DNA from: Coprobacillus sp. | GTDB lineage: Bacteria > Bacillota_I > Bacilli_A > RFN20 > CAG-826 | DNA: 9,297 nt | Direction: 5' to 3' | NCBI GenBank assembly: GCA_021203745.1 | Contig: JAJQAP010000091.1 | Coordinates: forward strand, 1-9,297 | Part shown: in pieces, positions 1-8,392 of the stretch | How positions within the stretch are numbered: the first letter of the stretch is position 1 | Layout: each line of letters begins with the position of its first letter | Position numbers and translations under genes: made by a program | Notes under the pieces: model-generated | The model's database searches: none | What the model was told of the DNA's origin: nothing | What the model saw: the letters and a program-made list of their open reading frames with translations, nothing else

Positions 1-40
1 GTATCCCTACGAGAACGTGGGGATGGATCACCTCCTTTCT
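1..40 (+). rRNA. rrs: 16S rRNA, 3' end (partial)
   Basis: This is the last part of the small-subunit rRNA; the rest lies upstream of the window. It shows helix 45 as a perfect 9-bp stem (positions 3-11 with 16-24) capped by an AGAA loop, whose two final adenines are the ones dimethylated by KsgA in bacteria. It is followed by the conserved GGATCACCTCCTTTCT tail. CCTCC is the anti-Shine-Dalgarno, which pairs with the AGGA/AGAGG motifs seen before several genes here. The mature 3' end is placed at about 40 by homology. Confidence 0.97.
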
Positions 41-53
41 ATGGAGAAAGACG

Positions 54-74
54 TCAACTAATTCGTTTAGTTGA
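54..74 (+). other. Hairpin downstream of 16S rRNA
   Basis: TCAACTAA (54-61) and TTAGTTGA (67-74) form an 8-bp perfect stem around TTCGT. It starts 14 nt after the mature 16S end, so it may be a processing or folding element of the 16S precursor. It has no T-tract, so it is not a terminator. The right arm of the 16S RNase III stalk would be expected about here, but its partner upstream of 16S is outside the window. Confidence 0.55.
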
Positions 75-153
75 TATGTACATTAATTTATTTTTTAACC
101 TAAAACTAAATTATTATCGTGTGCGTTTAATTTCCTAGCATCTGTTTAGCTTT

Positions 154-172
154 GAGAGAATAGTATTCTCTC
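154..172 (+). other. Spacer hairpin before boxA
   Basis: GAGAGAAT (154-161) and ATTCTCTC (165-172) form an 8-bp stem with an AGT loop, 7 nt before the boxA-like element. A stem-loop next to boxA is the arrangement of rRNA antitermination sites. I infer a role in NusA/NusB-type antitermination or rRNA processing. A related motif, TTTGAGAGAAC, recurs before 5S at about 3310. Confidence 0.5.
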
Positions 173-178
173 TGCAGT

Positions 179-203
179 CTGTTCTTTGAAAACTGAATAT
201 TAT
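179..203 (+). repeat. Left arm of outer pre-23S stem
   Basis: These 25 bases are complementary to 3298-3322. Counting base by base gives 23 Watson-Crick pairs, one G-U (186 with 3315) and one G-G mismatch (188 with 3313), including an uninterrupted 15-bp run (189-203 with 3298-3312). Such stalks bring the ends of the large-subunit precursor together and are cut by RNase III or Mini-III in Firmicutes. The enzyme used here is not visible. Confidence 0.85.
180..192 (+). promoter_or_regulatory. boxA-like rRNA antitermination element
   Basis: TGTTCTTTGAAAA resembles the boxA element of bacterial rRNA operons (Escherichia coli core TGCTCTTTAACA), bound by NusB-S10 to protect rRNA transcription from premature termination. 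It is of the form commonly seen in Firmicutes rRNA spacers. It also forms part of the left arm of the 25-nt inverted repeat that pairs across 23S, so the same bases may serve first antitermination and then RNA processing. Confidence 0.65.
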
Positions 204-316
204 AAACAATTGTTCTTTCTACTAAAGTCGAGTAGAAAATAAGATTTCTTATTTATACGAGATTTATGAAGCAATTTAGATTAACTGATAGTTAAATTAA
301 TTTACTTACCAACAAA

Positions 317-331
317 GCTTAAATTTTATGA

Positions 332-339
<8 letters not shown>
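317..339 (+). repeat. Left arm of inner pre-23S stem
   Basis: Positions 330-339 pair perfectly with 3227-3236 to give the terminal helix of mature 23S rRNA plus two extra pairs. Positions 317-329 (GCTTAAATTTTAT) are complementary to 3262-3273 apart from one bulged base. Together they make a second stem nested inside the 179-203/3298-3322 stem. Confidence 0.7.
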
Positions 340-3226
<2,887 letters not shown>

Positions 3227-3234
<8 letters not shown>

Positions 3235-3273
3235 TCTTAGATTTCATATAAAATCAAACAAATAAAATTTAGC
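3227..3273 (+). repeat. Right arm of inner pre-23S stem
   Basis: ACTTAATTTC (3227-3236) pairs with 330-339, and ATAAAATTTAGC (3262-3273) pairs with 317-329 with one bulge. The unpaired 3237-3261 lies between the two parts on this side only. ATAAAAT at 3248-3254 is an alternative partner for 323-329, so the exact register is uncertain. Confidence 0.6.
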
Positions 3274-3297
3274 AGTGGATTAGAAAGACAAAAAGTG

Positions 3298-3322
3298 ATA
3301 ATATTCAGTTTTGAGAGAACAG
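3298..3322 (+). repeat. Right arm of outer pre-23S stem
   Basis: This is the complement of 179-203 (see that entry). It ends about 11 nt before 5S rRNA, so forming the stalk would separate the 23S precursor from 5S. Its 3' part (AGAGA, 3314-3318) can instead make a small local hairpin with TCTCT (3323-3327), giving two mutually exclusive folds. Confidence 0.85.
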
Positions 3323-3333
3323 TCTCTAAAAAA

Positions 3334-3441
3334 AGTCTGGTGGTGATGGCGCGGTGGACACACCTGTTCCCATCCCGAACACAGAAGTTAAGCACCGTAG
3401 TGGCGACAATACCGTATAGGAAGATAGCGAGCTGCCGGGCT
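3334..3441 (+). rRNA. rrf: 5S ribosomal RNA, complete
   Basis: This is recognised by CTGGTGGTGATGGCG at the 5' side, the conserved core CCGAACACAGAAGTTAAGC (about 3377-3395) and the 3' closing strand CTGCCGGGC. Helix I pairs 3333-3343 with about 3432-3442 using several G-U pairs. The length of about 108 nt is on the short side, comparable to Mollicutes 5S RNAs and shorter than the roughly 116 nt of Bacillus. The 3' end runs directly into seven T residues (3441-3447). Exact ends are good to one or two bases. Confidence 0.93.
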
Positions 3442-3470
3442 TTTTTTATTAGATATTGAAAAATATCTAA
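3441..3470 (+). terminator. T-tract and hairpin after 5S rRNA
   Basis: Seven T residues directly abut the GC-rich closing strand of 5S. They are followed by a perfect 9-bp hairpin, TTAGATATT (3449-3457) and AATATCTAA (3462-3470), with a GAAA loop. The hairpin has no T-run after it, so it is not a textbook terminator. The T-tract after the 5S stem may terminate by itself, or the hairpin may protect or position the 3' end. Where rRNA transcription ends is therefore inferred. Confidence 0.45.
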
Positions 3471-3487
3471 AATACATATAATATAAT
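3456..3487 (+). promoter_or_regulatory. Candidate promoter of the small membrane genes
   Basis: Two overlapping TATAAT hexamers (3477-3482 and 3482-3487) lie upstream of the first small gene. TTGAAA (3456-3461) could be a -35 element, but its spacing is 15 or 20 bp, neither optimal, and it lies inside the post-5S hairpin. The -10 match is perfect but the region is AT-rich, so chance is a real concern. Alternatively the genes are read through from the rRNA operon. Confidence 0.4.
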
Positions 3488-3504
3488 TAAGTTAGGTAAA
3501 AGAA

Positions 3505-3735
3505 ATGTTTAAAATTAAGTTAAAAGGATTTTTCTCAATACTATTTGGTCTTATCGCTCTGGCTGCTGTCGCAGTGGTTATATTGTATGCTGCAGGTTAT
3601 ATCTCTTTTCCCTCTAGTGATAATAGCTCCTCATGTGAAGGAGAGGAATGCGAGTCTGGTGCAAAGCTCACTCCAGAACCAGAAGAAGCCTTCCACATTG
3701 AAGGGAATAAGATATATCAATATAATATATATTAA
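3505..3735 (+). CDS. Small single-pass membrane protein, first of a tandem pair
   Basis: This 76-residue protein matches no family I recognise. A short basic N-terminus (K3, K5, K7) precedes one hydrophobic segment of about 23 residues (about 9-31), rich in Ala, Val, Ile and Leu, which predicts an N-in membrane anchor. The remainder is Ser-rich and acidic (SSSCEGEECESG, residues 41-52, with Cys44 and Cys49), then TPEPEEAFHIEGNK and a Tyr-rich end. An in-frame TAG at 3493-3495 excludes a longer form, and a weak AGG (3494-3496) precedes the ATG. The next gene encodes a similar protein: both carry FG-x-x-ALA in the anchor and a TP...EAF-x-I motif near the end. Related stretches at 3544-3572 and 3781-3809 match at 21 of 29 bases. 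A second frame at 3545-3748 overlaps it and looks like a shadow. Confidence 0.7.
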   Translation: MFKIKLKGFFSILFGLIALAAVAVVILYAAGYISFPSSDNSSSCEGEECESGAKLTPEPEEAFHIEGNKIYQYNIY

Positions 3736-3744
3736 GGATAGAAT

Positions 3745-3930
3745 ATGAAAAACGGATATTATGGATTAATTTGTTGGATCTTTGGCATTGTCGCTCTCGC
3801 AGTTATTGCCTGGGGATGTTATGTCTTTATTGGAAGTGACTTTAGTTTTGGTTCAGGCGAGTCAGGAGAAGTGATCCAAGGAGAGGGTAATGGAGAAACC
3901 CCCACAAACGAAGCATTCTATATTGACTAA
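3745..3930 (+). CDS. Small single-pass membrane protein, second of a tandem pair
   Basis: This 61-residue protein starts 9 nt after the preceding gene. Its AAGGA ribosome-binding site (3734-3738) overlaps that gene's stop codon, which indicates one mRNA and possible translational coupling. One hydrophobic segment (about 7-30, with two Trp) follows a two-residue MK start. The tail is Gly/Glu/Ser-rich and acidic and ends in ETPTNEAFYID. It resembles its neighbour in FG-x-x-ALA and in the EAF-x-I terminal motif, so I read the two as diverged duplicates of an unassigned family. Cys10 and Cys25 lie within the anchor. AWGC (22-25) is not a proper lipobox because Trp occupies -2, so lipoprotein processing is unlikely. 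TAA is followed at once by another in-frame TAA, then the terminator at 3949. Confidence 0.72.
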   Translation: MKNGYYGLICWIFGIVALAVIAWGCYVFIGSDFSFGSGESGEVIQGEGNGETPTNEAFYID

Positions 3931-3948
3931 TAAGATAAATAAATAAAG

Positions 3949-3980
3949 AAAAGGGTGAGCAATGTCTCATCTTTTTTTAT
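3949..3980 (+). terminator. Intrinsic terminator after the small membrane genes
   Basis: AAAAGGGTGAG (3949-3959) pairs with CTCATCTTTTT (3966-3976), including two G-U pairs, around a CAATGT loop, and the sequence continues as a T-tract to 3978. This is the most convincing Rho-independent terminator in the window. It lies 18 nt after the second small gene, so it separates that unit from asp23. Confidence 0.85.
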
Positions 3981-4113
3981 ACGTATTCTCGTTTTTGTGA
4001 CAAAGGCCTATATCATATAGATACCTTATTTACCTTAATATATGTTACATCTTTCTCTTTTCTTTTAATCTCTTTACGAGATTAATTAATCACCTTTTGT
4101 AAATATTTAGTAT
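3981..4113. other. AT-rich gap with minor inverted repeats
   Basis: I see no gene here on either strand. The gap holds a 13-bp inverted repeat CTATAT-C-ATATAG (4008-4020) and an 8-bp hairpin TTAATCTC (4065-4072) with GAGATTAA (4078-4085) around TTTAC. GTGACA (3997-4002) resembles a -35 hexamer but has no good -10 partner. In AT-rich DNA these may be chance structures. Confidence 0.4.
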
Positions 4114-4142
4114 TTAAATATCACTTTATTAAGTGATATAAT
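4114..4142 (+). promoter_or_regulatory. Candidate promoter of asp23-fakA-recG-plsX
   Basis: A perfect -10 hexamer TATAAT (4137-4142) lies 17 bp from a weak -35, TTAAAT (4114-4119). Transcription would start near 4149, giving a leader of about 35 nt before asp23. Being the first good -10 after the terminator supports it; the poor -35 and the AT-richness count against it. Confidence 0.45.
4118..4139. repeat. Palindrome overlapping the -10 of the candidate promoter
   Basis: ATATCACTT (4118-4126) and AAGTGATAT (4131-4139) form a perfect 9-bp inverted repeat with a TATT centre. It fills the -35/-10 spacer and enters the TATAAT, the usual place for a repressor operator. It is followed by AATA and six T residues (4144-4149), so it could alternatively be a weak intrinsic terminator backing up the one at 3949. 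The sequence alone does not decide. Confidence 0.55.
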
Positions 4143-4184
4143 ATTTTTTACCGCCTGAAGGAAAGAAAATTAGGACTATAACCT

Positions 4185-4544
4185 ATGCCAAAAGATGAGA
4201 AATTAGATATTAGCAATATAGATATAAACCAAGTGGCGAGAGTGGTCTCTAAAGCCGCTCTATCTCAGTATGGAATTGTATGTCTAACATATAAACCATC
4301 TATCTTTTCTTCTGGGACGAAAGAAGAAATTAAAAGACTCCCTAATGAGGAGGCTAGCCAAGGGGTCATTGTAAAAACCGATAGCACTAATCACTTTGTG
4401 ATTACTCTCTTTGTGATCGTTGCAAGTGGGGTCAAAATCAGTGAGGTATTAAACTCCTGTCAAGAAGTTATAAGACACCAGATTAGACAAACCTTTGGAG
4501 TGCACGCAAGAGAAGTAAATATCTACGCTGTTGGAGTGGAGTAA
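4185..4544 (+). CDS. yloU: Asp23/Gls24 (YloU) family protein
   Basis: This 119-residue protein belongs to the Asp23 (DUF322) family, named from staphylococcal alkaline shock protein 23; Bacillus YloU is the relative encoded next to yloV. Family features are the N-terminal DISNIDINQVARVVSKAAL (about 8-26), where the segment INQVARVVSKAAL is typical. In the second half are a hydrophobic beta strand (FVITLFVIVASGVKI) and a C-terminal helix-strand ending in VREVNI-like AREVNIYAVGV. It has no signal peptide or membrane segment, so it is cytosolic. Staphylococcal Asp23 is tethered to the membrane by AmaP, and no amaP-like gene is seen here. In-frame TAA at 4179-4181 fixes the start, and AGGA (4172-4175) lies 9 nt upstream. 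The exact biochemical role of the family is poorly defined; in Firmicutes it is persistently paired with the fatty acid kinase gene that follows 14 nt downstream. Confidence 0.9.
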   Translation: MPKDEKLDISNIDINQVARVVSKAALSQYGIVCLTYKPSIFSSGTKEEIKRLPNEEASQGVIVKTDSTNHFVITLFVIVASGVKISEVLNSCQEVIRHQIRQTFGVHAREVNIYAVGVE

Positions 4545-4558
4545 GTAGGTACACGCAT

Positions 4559-6283
4559 ATGAAAACAATCGATGGTCAACAACTTAAATTTATGTTAATA
4601 AGTGGGGCAAATAATCTCTATAACCATTACCCAGAGATCGATGCCTTAAACGTATTCCCTGTTCCAGATGGAGATACAGGAATGAATATGAATCTCACAC
4701 TCTCTTCAGGAATTGCCGAAATTGCAAATAGAAGCGATACATCTTGTAGTCAAATTATGAAGACTTTTGCAAGAGGCCTCTTAATGGGGGCAAGAGGTAA
4801 CTCGGGAGTTATTACTAGTCAAATATTTAATGGATTTGCAAAAGGTGTAGGGGATAAAGAAGAAATCTCTATCCAAGATTTTCTCGATTGTTGGAGAAGT
4901 GCGGTTAATGAAGCCTATCATGTTGTGAAAAATCCAGTGGAAGGCACTATTTTAACTGTGGTAAGAGAAGCCACTCAACACTTTGGGGATAACTATTCCG
5001 ATAATATGTCCTTTAAAAAAGCGATGGACCTATTAAGTGAAGAGGCTTGGGCATCTCTAGATAGAACACCAGATCTACTTCCAATCTTAAAAGAGGTTGG
5101 AGTGGTTGACTCAGGTAGTGAAGGACTATGCAGAGTTCTAGATGGGATGAAATCCGCGCTTGACGGAGTGGTCATTCAAAGAGATGATGAAGCTACAATT
5201 AGAAACCTCGAATCTAACCAAGTTAAAGCAGGCGCCACAATGGAAGATGAAGAATTTGGTTACTGCACCGAATTCATCTTACAACTTGGTAGTATAGAAG
5301 AGGGTAAAAAGAAATTTAATGGGGCCCAGTTTAATAACTATCTAGAAGCCCACGGTGGATCAATTGTCTACGTTGAACAAGATGATATAGTAAAAGTCCA
5401 TATCCATACCTTAAAACCTGGTGATGTTTTAAGTCACGCTCAACAATATGGAGAATTTTTAAAGATCAAAGTGGATAATATGACTCAACAACATCATACG
5501 ATGATTGTGGATGATGAAACTCCAAGTGCCACCGCCGCAAGAGAAGCGGGTAGTGCCCCTGTAAAAGAGGAAAAAGAAGAAACCGACCAAATAGTGACAA
5601 ATAGAAAATATGCAATAGTTGCAGTTTCATCAGGTGCTGGTTTAGATGAATATCTAAAAGAAGCAGGTGTTAATGTGATCGTCAATGGCGGTCAGACAAT
5701 GAATCCATCCGCGGAAGATATTTTAAAAGCGATAAAAAAAGCTAAGGCGGAAAATGTCTATATCTTACCAAATAACTCCAATATCGTTATGAGTGCCTCG
5801 CAAGCTGCGGAGATGGTGGATAACAACAAGGTTCATGTCTATGTGATACCATCTAACTCAATCCCTCAAGGACTAGTTAGTGCTTTCTCCTTTAGTGAAG
5901 GAGATAGTCCTGAAGCTAACTTTAAAGCCATGAAAGCGGCCTTAAAGAGTGTTAAATCAGGAGAAATTACTTATTCCATAAGAGATACAGAACTCGATGG
6001 AGTGAAATCTAAAAAGGGTGATTATATTGGAATGACTGGTAAAAAACTCATCTCTTCAAAAACGGATAAGATTGAAGTGTTAAAAGACCTTATCCATTCA
6101 ATGGTGGACTCTAATTCCACAATTATCTCTATCTTCCTAGGTAAAGATATAACTGAAGAAGAAAAAGAAACACTTAACGATATCATCGACTCTGAATTTG
6201 CGGAGACTTATCCTGACGCGGAGTTTGATCTCATCGATGGTGGTCAACCAGTCTACTCCTTCCTCGTCGGCGTGGAATCCTAA
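4559..6283 (+). CDS. fakA: Fatty acid kinase subunit FakA (YloV; DhaL-DegV-like)
   Basis: FakA is the ATP-binding subunit that phosphorylates fatty acids held by a FakB protein, giving acyl-phosphate for PlsY-dependent phospholipid synthesis. The 574-residue protein shows the expected order. The N-terminal DhaL-like kinase domain (about 1-205) has the Mg-ATP motif NVFPVPDGDTGMN (31-43, with Asp37 and Asp39), GARGNSGV (77-84), PVEGTI (126-131) and DSGSEGL (184-190). The middle domain has Cys236 and the HIH motif (His281, His283), matching the residues reported to bind zinc in staphylococcal FakA. The C-terminal DegV-like domain (about 350-574) has GGQTMNPS (377-384), PNNSNI (404-409) and a closing DGGQPVYSFLVGVE. 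An acidic linker (about 317-346) may explain why it is slightly longer than Bacillus YloV, about 550 residues. It starts 14 nt after asp23 with a weak GTAGG site (4545-4549), so the two are probably co-transcribed. No fakB lies in the window. Confidence 0.95.
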   Translation: MKTIDGQQLKFMLISGANNLYNHYPEIDALNVFPVPDGDTGMNMNLTLSSGIAEIANRSDTSCSQIMKTFARGLLMGARGNSGVITSQIFNGFAKGVGDKEEISIQDFLDCWRSAVNEAYHVVKNPVEGTILTVVREATQHFGDNYSDNMSFKKAMDLLSEEAWASLDRTPDLLPILKEVGVVDSGSEGLCRVLDGMKSALDGVVIQRDDEATIRNLESNQVKAGATMEDEEFGYCTEFILQLGSIEEGKKKFNGAQFNNYLEAHGGSIVYVEQDDIVKVHIHTLKPGDVLSHAQQYGEFLKIKVDNMTQQHHTMIVDDETPSATAAREAGSAPVKEEKEETDQIVTNRKYAIVAVSSGAGLDEYLKEAGVNVIVNGGQTMNPSAEDILKAIKKAKAENVYILPNNSNIVMSASQAAEMVDNNKVHVYVIPSNSIPQGLVSAFSFSEGDSPEANFKAMKAALKSVKSGEITYSIRDTELDGVKSKKGDYIGMTGKKLISSKTDKIEVLKDLIHSMVDSNSTIISIFLGKDITEEEKETLNDIIDSEFAETYPDAEFDLIDGGQPVYSFLVGVES

Positions 6284-6288
6284 ATAAA

Positions 6289-6327
6289 TATTTATATTTA
6301 TCCTAGTTTAATATATAAATATAAGTA
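6289..6327 (+). repeat. AT-only inverted repeat covering the recG start
   Basis: TTATATTTAT (6292-6301) pairs perfectly with ATAAATATAA (6315-6324). Three further pairs (6291-6325 as T-G, 6290-6326, 6289-6327) carry the stem into the A of the recG start codon, with a 13-nt loop. There is no Shine-Dalgarno sequence in this gap. The structure could limit recG translation or mark an RNA processing point; pure AT composition makes chance possible. Confidence 0.5.
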
Positions 6328-8330
6328 TGAAATTAACGAACTCTCCAAAATTAAATAAAGCATTATATGAAATGGGCATCCATGACTATAAGGGTGTCGT
6401 TTTTCATATACCGAGAAAGTATGATGTTTTTAAGCCCGGTGAAGAAAGTGTCCTGTTAGAGGATAAAGCCAAAGTTGTCATCACCGGTAAACTCGTAAAC
6501 ACTCCTATGGAGGTCCCTTCTTTTAAAGTACGTAAGATCGTTTTTAGTGTTTTAACCCCCACTAACGATAACTATGAATTTATCGCTTATAACCAACCAT
6601 ATCTTTTAAATTACTTTAATCTAGAACAAACCTATACCTTTTATGGGACCTACTCCCAAAAGAGTGAACAAATAACCCTCTCTAAGGTTAGTAAAAGTGC
6701 CACTTTAAAAGGAGAGGTAGAGTATCGGCCTATCTACACTCTGGCTAATGGGATCAAAACCTATGAATACCAAAACCTTGTAAAAAAAGCCTTTGAAGAA
6801 GTGAAAGGGACAATTAAAACAGAAATACCCTCATCTTTACTAGAAAAATATGAGATGCCCACAAAAGAAGAAGCACTCTATAATCTTCATTTCCCTAAAA
6901 CAGAAAGGCAGATAAGAAGAGGACTATTACATTTAAAGTATGAAGAAGCATTATCATTCTCTTTAAAAAATATCCTAATCAGTAATGAAAATAATAGTTT
7001 AGTAAAACTAAAATCTAACTTTATAAATGTTAATCAAGTAAATAGGTTTATTGAATCCCTACCTTATACATTAACAGAAGATCAACAGACCGCGGTTAAT
7101 GAAATAATTGAAGATATGAATAGCGATAAACTCATGTATCGACTCTTACAAGGAGATGTAGGAAGTGGAAAAACAATCGTGGCCTTTATAGCCCTATACG
7201 CAAATTTCTTAAGGGGTAATCAAGGCGCTTTGATGGCTCCAACTGAAACACTCGCAAAACAACACTACGACAACATGAAAGAAATCTTTAGTGGCACTAA
7301 GATAAAGATAGGTTTACTTCATGGAGGTTTATCAAAAGAAGAAAGAAACATTATTTTAGATGACCTAACTGACGGCACACTAGATATAGTAATAGGAACA
7401 CACGCCTTGTTTTCTAAAGGAACTAAGTTCTCTAATTTAGGACTAGTTGTTATCGATGAACAACACCGCTTTGGGGTTAACCAAAGAACCGCTTTAATGG
7501 ATAAGGGTAAAGATGTTGATCTATTAATGATGAGTGCCACCCCAATTCCAAGGAGTTTAGCGCAAACTATCTTCTCTGATTTAAGTTTATCTACCCTGTA
7601 CTCATTCCCCACAAAGAAAAGACAAGTAGAAACATCCCTAGTTTACGATGAAGAAGATGTATTTAATAAAATTGAACAACTTATAAAAGAGAACAAAAAG
7701 GTTTATGTAGTGGCCCCAGTCATTGATAGTGATATCGAAGAAGACAATAACATGAAACTCTTTGATAAGTATCAAGAAAGATATCCTAGTTTAGTAACCC
7801 AACTAAATGGTCGGATGAATAGTGAGCAAAAAGAAGAAGCGGTCTCTCTCTTTAGAAATGGAGATAAACCAATTTTAGTGTCTACCCAAGTAGTGGAGCT
7901 TGGTATCGATGTTGGTGATGCCGCCTTAATGGTTATATATGGAGCGAGGCGTTTAGGACTATCCTCTCTCCATCAACTAAGAGGGCGAGTGGGCAGAAAA
8001 GGAGATAACGCTTCGTGTTTTCTTGTTATAAATGATAGTTATAGTCAAGAAGAGATAGAGAGATTAGTTCAGTTAACAAAGATTGATGACGGGTTTAAAC
8101 TCTCTGAACTCGATTTAGAGTCAAGAGGTCCAGGAGAAATGCTAGGACTCCGTCAAACTGGTCTTCCTGATTTTAACTACTTAAATATTAAGCATGATTT
8201 ATCTATCTTTAAGGCCGCTCAAAAAGATGCTAAGTTGATTTTAAAGAATAGAGAAACAAATAGAGAATATTCTCTCTATGTTTTAACAAAGCAAAAAGAG
8301 ATTGAAGCTAGTGATAATCAAAAGGCCTAA
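6327..8330 (+). CDS. recG: ATP-dependent DNA helicase RecG
   Basis: RecG is a superfamily 2 DNA translocase that regresses stalled replication forks and branch-migrates Holliday junctions. The 667-residue protein is about full length. The N-terminal wedge (OB-fold) domain spans about 1-150, starting KLNKALYEMGI...FHIPRKYD as in other RecG proteins. Helicase lobe 1 has Walker A LLQGDVGSGKT (273-283), APTETLA (304-310), the Walker B box DEQH (377-380) and motif III SATPIPRS (403-410). Lobe 2 has GRM (495-497), STQVVELGIDV (519-529) and motif VI QLRGRVGR (550-557). The C-terminal RecG signature DLESRGPGEMLGLRQTGLPDF (596-616) follows. The segment IYGARRLGL (537-545) differs from the usual IE-x-AERFGL. 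The start has no Shine-Dalgarno sequence, but no better in-frame ATG exists and the N-terminus aligns with the family. It lies 43 nt after fakA, with all genes on the same strand. Confidence 0.96.
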   Translation: MKLTNSPKLNKALYEMGIHDYKGVVFHIPRKYDVFKPGEESVLLEDKAKVVITGKLVNTPMEVPSFKVRKIVFSVLTPTNDNYEFIAYNQPYLLNYFNLEQTYTFYGTYSQKSEQITLSKVSKSATLKGEVEYRPIYTLANGIKTYEYQNLVKKAFEEVKGTIKTEIPSSLLEKYEMPTKEEALYNLHFPKTERQIRRGLLHLKYEEALSFSLKNILISNENNSLVKLKSNFINVNQVNRFIESLPYTLTEDQQTAVNEIIEDMNSDKLMYRLLQGDVGSGKTIVAFIALYANFLRGNQGALMAPTETLAKQHYDNMKEIFSGTKIKIGLLHGGLSKEERNIILDDLTDGTLDIVIGTHALFSKGTKFSNLGLVVIDEQHRFGVNQRTALMDKGKDVDLLMMSATPIPRSLAQTIFSDLSLSTLYSFPTKKRQVETSLVYDEEDVFNKIEQLIKENKKVYVVAPVIDSDIEEDNNMKLFDKYQERYPSLVTQLNGRMNSEQKEEAVSLFRNGDKPILVSTQVVELGIDVGDAALMVIYGARRLGLSSLHQLRGRVGRKGDNASCFLVINDSYSQEEIERLVQLTKIDDGFKLSELDLESRGPGEMLGLRQTGLPDFNYLNIKHDLSIFKAAQKDAKLILKNRETNREYSLYVLTKQKEIEASDNQKA

Positions 8331-8332
8331 TA

Positions 8333-8354
8333 TTAAAACATTGAAATGTTTTAA
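8333..8354. repeat. Palindrome between recG and plsX
   Basis: TTAAAACATT (8333-8342) and AATGTTTTAA (8345-8354) are exact inverted copies separated by GA. The structure sits 2 nt after the recG stop and 38 nt before plsX. There is no T-tract after it, so it is not a standard terminator. It could be an operator, an mRNA-stabilising or processing hairpin, or a weak attenuator. It does not match the FapR operator as I remember it. Confidence 0.6.
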
Positions 8355-8392
8355 CTGCATTTGTAAAATAGTAAATAAATAGAGGATGTGTT

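Larger units (their letters stand above)
41..331 (+). other. 16S-23S internal transcribed spacer, no tRNA
   Basis: This AT-rich spacer of about 290 nt separates 16S and 23S rRNA. I looked for tRNA-Ile or tRNA-Ala sequences, the usual occupants, and saw no T-loop or acceptor pattern. It contains a hairpin just after 16S (54-74), a second hairpin (154-172), a boxA-like antitermination element (180-192), and the left arms of the two precursor stems that enclose 23S. The remainder, about 204-316, shows no feature I can name. Confidence 0.9.

Noticed and set aside
41..331. tRNA genes in the 16S-23S spacer
   Set aside because: No cloverleaf, T-loop or acceptor stem sequence could be found.
3545..3748. 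A 67-codon + strand frame overlapping the first small membrane gene
   Set aside because: It is out of frame with a better gene that has a paralogue next to it. Its apparent hydrophobicity comes from reading the membrane-anchor codons in another frame.
3808..3820. Possible lipobox (AWGC) in the second small protein
   Set aside because: Trp at -2 and Ala at -3 do not fit the lipobox, and the Cys lies within the hydrophobic segment, not at its end.
4101..4120. TTTAGTATTTAAATA as a FapR-like operator
   Set aside because: Only the TTAGTA half resembles the FapR site; the second half is not its inverted copy, and no fapR gene is visible.
4097..4125. TTGTAA as a -35 for asp23
   Set aside because: No acceptable -10 occurs at 16-18 bp; the TATAAT at 4137 is a much better anchor.
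3505..4544. Small membrane proteins as an AmaP-like anchor for Asp23
   Set aside because: They have a single membrane segment, no recognisable AmaP features, and a strong terminator separates them from asp23. Proximity alone is not enough.
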